From positions 62,001 to 126,000 of the forward strand of contig OZ025807.1 in assembly GCA_964019425.1 (NCBI GenBank): a stretch of 64,000 nucleotides of DNA, read 5' to 3'. The position numbers and the translations under genes are program-made. The notes under the pieces were generated by a model. The model saw nothing but the letters and a program-made list of their open reading frames with translations, ran no database searches and had not been told where the DNA came from. Origin of the DNA: Flectonema sp. DT1601. Its lineage: Eukaryota; Euglenozoa; Diplonemea; Diplonemida; Diplonemidae. Shown piece by piece: positions 55,026 through 64,000 of this stretch; position 1 is the first letter of the stretch; each line of letters opens with the position of its first letter.

Positions 55026-58000
55026 TCATTTACAGCCCTCACGCGCTGTGTAACTAGCACCACAGTAAGATTTAAAAACATCTGTTTTGTCCATGCCGCG
55101 TAAGATGTTTTCACAGAATGTGATTGACATTTCTTTGATGAGTTGTAACTCGTTGGAATCACTTTTCGAGTGATCAAATTTACAGTGTTTCCCACCTGTG
55201 GGGTTAGCTATTTCATTTATAAAACTGTTCCTAGCCTTATCTTTCAGATAATAAGCGTGGACTGGTATGTTGGAGACAGCAAGCTTTTTGACTTCGCTCC
55301 GTAGTTCGGTTGGCTTTGCCACCAAAGAGAAGCTCTGCCAATAATCTTCGCCTTTGACTTGTCGTAACCTTGTAATCTGATCTGAGCTGAGAGCTTTTTC
55401 GTCACCCATAACAATAACAGTATTGCATCTGTCGTTAGAAACTTCCTCATTTGCATATGCTAGTGCTACCTCAATCGCTTCTTCACCGTTTCGTAAGCGA
55501 AAGTGTTTCTTTGGACCGCTTTTGGGTATCATATTCGTTAAGAAATCTTCTAGTTTCTTATAATCACATGCTTCAGTCCACTCTGTGTGTGAAATCAAAT
55601 GTTCATAATCGACATCGTAGTTTCTGTATCCAAGAATTTTAATTTGAAAACCTCGATTGACTCCAAGATATTCAAGTATTCCGCTGGCTGTCGCAATCAT
55701 ATTCTTAATTGATTTTCTCACAATAGTAATAGAGTTATGCATCGTTGCCGTGGCATCAATGCATATCAGAAGACGAAAAGGGTTTTGATCGCTGTTTTTA
55801 ATTGTGCATTCATTCATATTAAGGAGGTATTTCTGAACCTTCTCAAAGCAATCATCCGATTCAACGTTGCATAAGTTCTTCAGGAAATCTTTTGATTCTT
55901 CATTAGAAGATTTCAATAATTCTGAATTTGGTAAAACATCGTCGTACCTTTTGCCGTAGTACTCCTTTCTATAATCTCTTATTAACTTAAGAACTGTTTC
56001 TTGATAGTTTTTGGGATCTGTATCATCGACGTTGCGTAGTTCCTTTTCCTGCTCATCTGATAGTTTGAATTCACCACCTTTTGCTGGTGAATTCAAATCA
56101 TAAATGCAAGCCCAGCTGCCAGGCTCTCCGTGACGACCCACTCGGCCAATGGCTTGTTCCTCATCGGCTTGACTTTGACTTACGTAAGTCTGAATAAGTA
56201 ATACTCCATTGAGTTTAATGACTCGATCGTCAGCAGTTTTTGGATCAATCCCTCTTGAGAATGGTTCAGTCATAAGTGTTAAGGTGTTTGGTGATGGAAT
56301 TCTGTTAATTTCCTTTTCGAGATCTTTGCTGCCACCGGTGAGGTTTGTTAACGTATGCGTGTTATATAATTCCTTTATGGCAGCATAACCACTGTACTTT
56401 TGGAATTCCTCCAAGTCTCTGACCAGTCGGAACAACACGCAGATAGGCCTCTTGATCTCAAGGTCAGGAACTTTTTCTGAACCAACTTCTATGATGTAGT
56501 CAGCGATCGCCTTATGATGTTCTTCAATACCGTTAGTTAGTTGTACTTTAGTTGTTGTTATCTTTACATCATCTTTGAGAAAGGCTGAAGGGAGGAATGT
56601 CTTGTATACTTCCTTGCCATTGCTGCGTAGTTTATCTTCAATGAAATTAAGTTCCTTTGAATGCATTGCCTTAAGGGTTCCTGTTATTGCCAGGACTAGA
56701 CTGTATTCGTTAACCATGTGAGTGTAAGACAATCTCGAACCCTGAACGTTTATAGCGATGTACTGATTTAACTTATCTTCTGGTAGTTTAGCATGAAAAG
56801 CATGCCACATAGTCATGTATCCGTGTCTTTCTTTGTATGAAACACTGTGATCACGATCGTAACATATTTTATTATTCTTTACGTCGTAGGATTTCTCTTT
56901 GTATTGCACAAGATCAAATATCATCTGTCTGATGCAGTCTCTCATTAGAGAGCTCCATTTGTGACTTCTTTCATTATCAGCGGAGTAGTAACAATTAACA
57001 CAATCATCATATTCCTTTAGGAAAAAGATTTCCGTTAATAACAGGAATTGGGTACTAGGGTCTCGGCAGTGACACTCCCAGATCTTCTTCACCAAAGCCC
57101 TTAACTGTTTTGGCCTGAGTGTCGTCACAGCAACGTATTCTCTTTCACAAGAATCAACTCTCCAGAGAGTATCGTGTTCGTCTACAATGGTTATTATTTT
57201 CTTGGACTCTACTTTTTCGACTGTTTTTTTTTGTTTTTATTTTTGTATCTAGGCTTTTGGCCAGAGTGACCTATTGCGGTTAGCGGCACGGCCTGATGCA
57301 AGAAGAGCTCCAGAGACAAAGTAAAAACAAGTCCATTCTGGGATGGGCCTTCCAAACAATCAAAAGGAAGAAATGTTTAATCAACGGGATTTGTCAAAAG
57401 TGAGAGGGAATTAACCACAACTAAAGTCACACACCTCCAATAGTTTTGGGAACTCCACAGGTCTCTATGGCTGCTGTAATTCGTTCTCTTGAGATCACAC
57501 CTTCGAGAATAGTTTCGAATCTGTTCTCAAATGTGTCCCACGAGATTCTACCTCGAATGTCAAAATCACTAAATAATCTCTCAAAGGCATCTGTATCACG
57601 TTTACAGAGATAAGCTGAATAACACATGCAATGAACTGTGTATCCAAGAACAGCAAAGACTGCCCCAACAATAGCAATAACAATGGATTTACCTTCTCCA
57701 GTTAACATCTCAAGAAGGTGATTTGGAATGTTTTGTAGTTCGAAAGGTTCATCGAGGAATTCTTCAAAAGATCCGTCCTTAGTCTTATCTTGTTTGATAC
57801 CCAAACCTAACATTCTAAATACAGCTATCACTTGTAAAAGATGAGGCCTGACAACAGTTTTCATATCGTCACTGTCATCATCATCACTCCCAGAGTCACT
57901 ATCGGAGTCTTGTGTTGTTTCACTTATCGACCAGACTGAAAATAAAGAGGCTACAAGATTCACAATATCACGGTTTTTAATTTTCTTATTATGACGCAAC

Positions 58001-59955
58001 CTCGTTGCCGATGTTACAACATTATCGATCTTGTGATTTTCATAATTTTCACGCCAGTGTTCAAAATAGTTTTCGAACAATTCCTTAAGTACCTTAAAGT
58101 CAATTCCCGTGTTAAGGCTTTCTTTTTCTAACAGTTCCTCAGCTGTGTTGATGCCGATATGACAAGTTTTCACATATCTTTCAACGGTTGCGACTTTTTG
58201 AAATAGTTTTCTGTGATAATCTTGTAGTTTCCTGACTTTGGGTCCCAATTCTACGTCGATGTATTTAATGTGTGCTAAGCATTCTTTTACCAGACGAAAG
58301 TCTGTTGAGGACAATGCCCTCAATACAGTATCAATAATGTTATCCAAACTGCTAATAGTGACCAAGTCAATAAATGTCTGAAGAGTGAGGAGCCGCAAAC
58401 AGAGCAATTGCGTATCAGAGCCGTCCCATTTGTCAGCAACATCGTTTATTTTTTGTGTTAATTTGTCTTTGCATTCTAATTCCCTAGCATCAACAAAATC
58501 ATAAGTGTCTCTGGGGGATGCTTCCCTAGCTGCTCTAAAGCTGTGTAGCAGTCCATTCAGAATGTCAAATCCCTGTAGGATCTCTTTGTGTTCATCATTG
58601 TCACTAGTAAGTCTGTCCTTTTTGAGTTTAAAATGACACTTTTCGATGGTGCTTGTCACACTTTCAATTGACAGATCTGTTGTTTTCTTCAACTCGTTGA
58701 AGTGTTCCTGTAGTTCGCTTTTGCAACTTTCGAGAACAGTTGTTCCATTCGGGAATGCAGATTTCATTTCGGTCATGAAATCAACAACAGAGTACTTCAC
58801 TTTAATTGTTTTGTAGATTTGGGAAGTAACTTCTCGGTCGTTGGTTTTCCATTTTTCCTTTACTTCTTTAAGGGAATTAACGATCCCTTCCATATAATTA
58901 TTAATCATCTCTGAACATTTTTCCTGCGCTGATGACAACGGAAACCATGACATTTCTGACATAAATTTAGAATCCTCTTTCCACGTATTGTTGTATGCCA
59001 CAATTGTTTTGTTTCGTTTCTCAACCGTGTCAACACATTTAGCAAAATCATCTATTTCCAGTTTATCTTGTGAATTTATGGTACACTGTTGAGCCTTAGT
59101 ACATTGTCGGTTAAGTTCTTTACAAGATTCGATGAAGGTGCTAATTCCATTCTCAATTGGTTCCACGTCAACAAAGAACTCACATTTAGGACCCAGTGAC
59201 TTTATTTCATTCAACAGTTTGAAGTCTTCTTCGTTTGCTTTATATTTGCTGAGTTTTTTGAGAATTTCTTCGCGGTGTGTAGCTACTCGTTCCTTAAAGC
59301 CGTGGATTGCATTTTTAACAGCTTCCTTGGGCCAAGACTCGTTAGGAAATATTTTTTTAAAATTATCAAGGTTTTTAATGCATCGCATTTGTTCGATCAT
59401 TGGACTATTATTTAAATAATCCAGTACTTCTTTCGTCGAACGGGATGCCAACTTCTTGGAAGACCCTTCTATAAGTCGACGAAGTTCAGATGAAAAACCT
59501 TGTAAGATCTCCTTCTTGCACCCAGTAACTCTGTTCTTTTTGTCAAATACACGCTGAGACTCAGCAGTCCATTTATTCGTTTTTGATAACTCCCACACTT
59601 TTCTGAAATTTCTAGTTATGAATACCACTGGTTTCTTCTCACACTCTCGCAGGTACTGACTTACTGAGCACATGAGCTGTTCATCAATGTCTTTAAGTAG
59701 GTGTTCATGTTTTGCTTTTTCTTCTTTTGATAATTCATCTCTGATAACATAAACACTATCAGCTATATCTGAAATGTTCATTGATTCGTTTTTCATCACA
59801 TTGTCAATCACTTTTTGACTCTTGCTGCTAATGGAGTTGGCGTTTCCTCTCTTTGAAGTTATTTGTAACCCCGCATCGCTGATTTGATATGCATCAGCGT
59901 CTTCGATTCGACGTATGTTCTCATTTTTACCTATTTTACTTTTATTAGTATCCAT
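55026..59955 (-). CDS. SecA-like motor ATPase fused to a von Willebrand A domain (two exons)
   Basis: Exon 1 is 59955-57435 and exon 2 is 57220-55026. The 214-base intron (57221-57434) runs GTGTGT to AACAG, and the split codon closes as Val. The product has 1,571 residues. An N-terminal 700 residues are helical, with no recognised domain and an Asp/Ser-rich acidic patch at about 685-700. The first SecA-type ATPase lobe follows: Walker A LLEMLTGEGKS (about 748-757), SAYLCKRD (matching SecA's NDYLAKRD), and Walker B IVDEHD (854-857), the last coming from exon 2. AITGTLKAM corresponds to SecA's MTGTA. The second lobe has PFSRGIDPK (SecA GRGTD) and QAIGRVGRHGEPGS (SecA QLRGRSGRQGDPGS). A VWA domain (about 1335-1510) has DATAT in place of the DxSxS metal site. 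SecA-like proteins outside plastids are known from some protists; the role is unknown. I saw no plastid or mitochondrial presequence. Confidence 0.88.
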
Positions 59956-60229
59956 TTTTTTCTTTTTTAAAATGTCAAATAGAGACGTGGTTACTGTAAT
60001 AAGAAATTATTCTTATTACGACTATGAGAATATTTCCTCCTGAGACTTAGTTACGTTGTCGGTTGCCTTCATTCGCATATTGTTTTCACTTTTTGAACAA
60101 AAATCTAATTGTGTGTTGTTGATATTCTCATTAAATTTGCAAAATTTCAGAAACCGTAACAAAAGAAATGTTATAGAGCGAAAAGAAATAGAGTGGCAAG
60201 TATGTTCGGTATGTTTCCGAGTGAATTAT

Positions 60230-60766
60230 TTACTTTTCGTGCTTCTTTAGAAATGTGTTTAGCACAGCAGCGAAGTCTTCGTCGTTTGGATTCCCATTTC
60301 CGAATTCTGGATCTCTGTGTTCCGGTACCGATGACGCTCCCGCATCATCTTTTTGTTCAAATGTCGGTGGTAGAGGTAGATCTAATGCCTCAGCAGCGCT
60401 TCTAACATTTACTTTATCATTCGGCATTCGTGAGGTCTCGTCAGTGACTGATAAAGACTCTGTATCCACGTTATTACACATCTTTGGGATTGCCCTAAGC
60501 AGCGGATGTTCCGACGGCTTTGTCCCATCTTCAGCTATGACAGCTTGCATCAGCAATGCTCTTGAAGCCCAACATGATAAGTAAGGCTGTGCTGCTTTTC
60601 TCTCAGCTTCACTGCCGCCCTTTACCCACAGCTTTCGATATACTAACAAGACAGCTTCAGTGTAGCAGCAAAGGCTGAAATGAATATCGCCTTCGAACTT
60701 TTCTTCAGCTACAGCCCACTTTAACAGCTGCTCTAGTCTGGCTCTCCAATGCTGTGTGTCAGACAT
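60230..60766 (-). CDS. Small protein with MIT-like helical N-terminus
   Basis: The 178-residue protein starts MSDTQHWRARLEQ. The first 85 residues form helices with AVAEEKFEGDIHFSLCCYTE, then AVLLVYRKLW, recalling the MIT domain's pattern of three helices (A-x-x-x-D-x-x-G-x-Y-x-x-A-x-x-x-Y), which binds ESCRT-III tails. An acidic, Pro-rich linker follows, and the end is a short helix (DEDFAAVLNTFLKKHEK). The MIT assignment is tentative. ATG start, no intron, no membrane segment. Confidence 0.6.
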   Translation of the reverse strand: MSDTQHWRARLEQLLKWAVAEEKFEGDIHFSLCCYTEAVLLVYRKLWVKGGSEAERKAAQPYLSCWASRALLMQAVIAEDGTKPSEHPLLRAIPKMCNNVDTESLSVTDETSRMPNDKVNVRSAAEALDLPLPPTFEQKDDAGASSVPEHRDPEFGNGNPNDEDFAAVLNTFLKKHEK

Positions 60767-60933
60767 GCTTATTCAACTGTGGGAGATGTGAGAGGATTGA
60801 ATTATTTTTTGTTGTAATAAAAAGAATAATCAAAAATGGTCTAATAATCTAGCTAGCAGGGTGGGGGGAGGGTGGGGACAAAAAGTTTTCCCCCTCCCTT
60901 TTAATAACAGACTTAGCGATATAATAACAAGAC

Positions 60934-61352
60934 TCAGGGCAATACTGACTTCACTAGCGTAGGCTGACCAGCGTAAACAGCCACGTCTGGATGGCTGTTG
61001 TTGTATTATGAGTGACATATTTCACTTGCATAAAATAATAAAAAAAACCAGAACTAACATACTTTACAGCATATGGCTTAGTGGTGTAGACAGAAGGGTA
61101 TTGTGATTGGTATGGCACTGCAGCGTAATTAATCGCAGGTAGATCTGCTCGATTTTCACTTTTTTGAGGCGAATCTTGTACCTGGACAGGTCTCGGACCC
61201 TTGTGAGGAAACTGCTCAGCAACCTTCTTCCTCTTTCGTCTCTGTTTTACACGCTCAAAATATATTACTGACAACACAAATACTAAACAAGCTCCTACAA
61301 CACACATCGCTATAACCATAAAAGCCTGGTCTCGTGACAACTGACCAGCCAT
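60934..61352 (-). CDS. Small single-pass membrane protein with Tyr/Pro-rich tail (two exons)
   Basis: Exons 61352-61063 and 60994-60934 around a 68-base intron (60995-61062; GTATGT...ACAACAG) give 116 residues. MAGQLSRDQA leads into one membrane span (about 12-32, MVIAMCVVGACLVFVLSVIYF) and a very basic patch (RVKQRRKRKK). The tail is rich in Tyr and Pro (AAVPYQSQYPSVYTTKPYAV, then NHPDVAVYAGQPTLVKSVLP). Exon 2 keeps the composition of the tail, which supports the splice. Function unknown; it may be a small adaptor. Confidence 0.7.
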
Positions 61353-61922
61353 TGGTAAGATTCTGTTAAAGGGAGATTATTGAAATTAATTTTTTAAAAA
61401 AAAAAAAAAAAACATCAAATTAAAAGTAACAACACACCTCATTGTGTGAGTTATCAGAATTTTACAATCGACTCCCCACTAGACAATAGGAAAACAGTAG
61501 TCCCATAAATACTACTAAAAGCAATGAGGGAATGACGATATTTAATAGTAAGAAAAACATTAAAACCAAATTGACTAAACGGCTGTTATGTTATTAACAT
61601 TTTGGGCCTTTTTTTTTTTTTTTTTTTTTGAAAATATAGTGACGGCGGGTTTAATAAAAAAAAAAAAAAAAAAGATTTGAGAAGATACCTCAACAAGCTC
61701 TCCCTGCACGTCACCCCCGTTCCGAAACTTGTCAGGCGGGTATATCGATACGCACATAATTGAGTAAACAGAGAACCACAACAGAAACAAAATGAGAAAC
61801 AAGGCGTAAGACAAAGAGATCACATCTAACGATTCCTCAATTCAGGTTCTTTCGACTAAGCGTCAATAGAACAAAAACCGATCCGATTATTAACTATAGC
61901 ATTCTTATTCAGACCAACACAT
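61353..61922. other. Spacer without recognised gene
   Basis: Contains A runs (61395-61412, 61655-61672) and a T run (61611-61629). The short minus-strand frame 61575-61823 has a hydrophobic stretch (SLSYALFLILFLLWFSVYSIMC), but the rest is homopolymer-derived. It could be a leader or a tiny membrane protein; not accepted. Confidence 0.45.
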
Positions 61923-63474
61923 TTAGAACTCTTCTCCTTTTCTGATTCTTTCTAATTTCCTGTTTTTTTTTTTTTTTTTTTTTTTTAAATAATTTAATTG
62001 AGAAAATCTATTAAAAAAAAACTTTGATTTCGGATGTTAACTCTACATACCGAAAGGTCTGTTCAGCAGTTGGTCTAAGCCTAATATCATGATTCAGTAA
62101 TCTAGATGTAAGATGGACTAGATGAGGACAGTAATTGTTAGGTGTTTCTTTCTTTATTTGTTCTTCTAAGTCTGCTGTTCCCCAGGATTCATGATTCAAT
62201 AAAACAGACTCTCCCGACGGGTGAATCAACATCGGAAAAGACGGCAACGTCAACAAACAAAACATAATAGCTCCAAGCGACCACATATCAGAGGAAGGTG
62301 TTGACTCTTCTCTTGTGATGGTTTCCGGAGCAAGAAATTCATAGGTTGTTTCTTGATCAGTTTTTCCAGCCCTCCCCCAAGAATCAAAATCAATAATAAT
62401 ACACCGAGTTGAATTATCAGTAAGCAGTACATTAGCTGGTTTTAAGTCTCTGTGCACGAGGTATCTTCCACTGGAACTTACAGATGAAAGTGTGTGTAAA
62501 TAACGCAATGCTGAACTTATTTGACAACAGAACGAAATTATAACATCTTGGCTTACTGCAGACGGAGCATTTCTAATATACTTTTCTAAGTCTCCATCAG
62601 AGTATATCGGCATCGATATGTCCAAACTGAGAGGACTTGTCGACCCCACAGAAAGATATTTTATTATGTTAACATGGCTTACGTTAACTTTAAAGTTCCA
62701 CGCCCAGATCTCAGCAGTTTCCTTCTCCGATACGGTCTTAAATTTCATTCTTTTAATCACAAAAACCCTTTCATTATCAAGAGAAAATGCTCTGTAAAGC
62801 GCTCCTTGGGCTCCCTCTGCTAAAGGTAGATCACTAACAATGTGATTGCCTGGTTGTAAATCTTCTTCAGTAGGGTATTCAGAAGTTGGTAGTAAACAAG
62901 AAGGTGGAGCAGTTGGAGCGAAAGCACCACTCAAAGTAGAGGGAGACGGAGATGTGATACTTGAAGCGGAACTACTAATTTGACTGGACTGTTGTTGATA
63001 AACTGCTGAAGGTAACTGATGCTGCAAATTTGGTGGAGGAGAACCCAACCGAGTATGAGAATTACTATTCTGATAAGGATTTACAGCAGTTGCTGTTGGT
63101 CTATCAGAAGTAGTCGTGAATGGTTTATTTAATCTACTATTCTGAGGACTATATGGAACTGGAGCAGGCATAGCTGTCAGTGATGATGGCTGATAATTTT
63201 GGTTGTTATTTACATAAGGGTTACTCACTGCAGGCTGAATACCTACAGATCCAGCACTCGTAGGTTGCTGGTATCCAGGCATACCAGAGGAATATCCTCC
63301 ATTACCAGCAGCTGTTGTTGTTGCTGTTGTTTGTGGAGTTGCTGAGTGAGGTGAGTTCGACGGGTGTGATAATTTTCCGTAAACTTTATCTCCCAAGGTT
63401 CCTAATGTACTTTTTAATTTATGAGCTTGTTTTGTTATTTTTGAAATCCTACTACCATCATCATTCGAATTCAT
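61923..63474 (-). CDS. Protein kinase with long disordered N-terminus (two exons)
   Basis: Exons 63474-62051 and 61959-61923 around a 91-base intron (61960-62050; GTATGT...AAACAG). The 486-residue product ends TFRKLERIRKGEEF. Residues 1-205 are Ser/Pro/Gln/Asn-rich and disordered. The kinase domain (about 212-475) has a poor glycine loop (LAEGAQGALYRAF), the VIKRMKF lysine and VHRDLKPANVLL. DFD replaces DFG (IIDFDSWGRAG); the metal-binding Asp is kept but the Gly is lost. APE is kept as LAPETI. It may be active with altered loop dynamics or be a near-pseudokinase. The start is ATG 63474; upstream the frame is open but T-run derived (poly-Phe). Confidence 0.82.
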
Positions 63475-63932
63475 TTTATCAAAAAAAAGAAGGAAAAAAA
63501 AAAAAAAAGAAAACCTGATCTGAGAATAATAATAAAAAACATAAATACCATAAGAAACAAAAGTCGTAACAAGGTTGCTGTGAACCTGCAGCAGGATCAT
63601 TACCAAAGTCGTATTCCGTTAGTCAGCTGGCCTTGGTTGGTTAACACTGCACATGACAATAAACTTTCAACTTACACCATGTTGTTGACTGAATTGTTTG
63701 AATAAAAAAGTAACATTATCGAACAAGGTTAATTCCTTCGTGCCGTTGGTAGCTCTACTGCTACAGATAAAGTCAAGCATTTTCAATGACCGTTTACGGA
63801 ATGTTTTAAGGATAGTTTTTATAGGTGATGAATAACATGATTTGAAACTACGTAGTGATCCAGTGCTTTCCAGTAGGAGTTTGGAGTAATCAGCCCTGCT
63901 ATTTTAACTATTTTGTTTTGTTAGAGAGCATT
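63475..63932. other. Spacer without recognised gene
   Basis: A-run next to the kinase leader (63493-63508), otherwise ordinary AT-rich sequence. No gene is supported. Confidence 0.5.
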
Positions 63933-64000
63933 TTATTTATCATCCTTTGGATCATCTTTTTTCGGAAAAGCCTTCTTCAACTCTTCGATACGCTTACTAC
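63933..64000 (-). CDS. C-terminal end of a gene cut by the window edge
   Basis: The minus-strand frame entering from the right edge ends in KRIEELKKAFPKKDDPKDDK and TAA (63933-63935). The charged, Lys/Asp-rich end fits a cytosolic protein tail. Too short to identify. Confidence 0.55.
   Translation of the reverse strand, partial: SKRIEELKKAFPKKDDPKDDK

Noticed and set aside
57129-57434. Reading the SecA-like gene as two genes or as a pseudogene
   Set aside because: A phase-consistent intron restores the Walker B motif, so one intact gene is simpler.

Overview
The window looks like nuclear DNA from a free-living, mitochondriate unicellular eukaryote. Genes are eukaryotic in kind: an archaeal/eukaryotic-type prolyl-tRNA synthetase, SCO1, a mitochondrial bL36, a membrane-anchored sulfotransferase and MAP3K-like kinases. 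They carry short GT-AG introns (63-97 bp, one of 214 bp) and lie among AT-rich spacers full of long A and T homopolymers. TAA, TAG and TGA all act as stops, so the code looks standard. All 27 supported genes are on the minus strand, and most are intronless. Co-directional genes, a ProRS with an N-terminal YbaK-like domain, WD40 proteins with long SFI1-like tails, a membrane kinase with a cyclase-like middle region and an amastin-like tetraspan together lean towards Discoba/Euglenozoa. This is inference; the species cannot be named.

Layout in + coordinates (genes read right to left). 0-9 kb: ProRS copy 1, SCO1, a membrane-anchored methyltransferase, an ARM-like protein and UDP-sugar pyrophosphorylase. 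9-21 kb: two tandem WD40/SFI1-like paralogues, mitoribosomal bL36m with a hairpin beside its start, a coiled-coil protein and a small MGGC-type lipidated protein. 21-24.7 kb: ProRS copy 2 and a secreted SnoaL-like protein with a broken partial copy upstream. 24.7-30.3 kb: a gene-poor, homopolymer-rich stretch. 30.3-37.9 kb: a tandem 3.8-kb duplication carrying two identical multi-pass membrane kinases. 38-48.5 kb: an ankyrin-like protein, a KH-KH-PLD fusion, an SGNH hydrolase, a sulfotransferase, a tetraspan and a saposin-like membrane protein. 50-64 kb: a polyQ MAP3K-like kinase, a helical protein, a 1,571-residue SecA-like motor fused to a VWA domain, an MIT-like protein, a small one-pass membrane protein, a further kinase and the C-terminus of a partial gene.

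Several genes only make sense after splicing. I assembled introns by eye in both ProRS copies, the KH-PLD gene, the polyQ kinase (three introns), the SecA-like gene, the small membrane protein and the last kinase, and a probable one in the helical gene. In each case the reading phase closes and known motifs are restored: the WVLFGRSY end of ProRS, the HKD motif of the PLD, and the Walker B DEHD of the SecA-like motor.

The two most interesting objects are: (1) a predicted N-myristoylated protein joining two KH RNA-binding domains to a PLD6/Zucchini-type nuclease domain, a combination that in animals is split between Tdrkh/Papi and PLD6/Zucchini in piRNA maturation; and (2) a non-plastid, SecA-like two-lobed ATPase with a large helical N-terminus and a C-terminal von Willebrand A domain.
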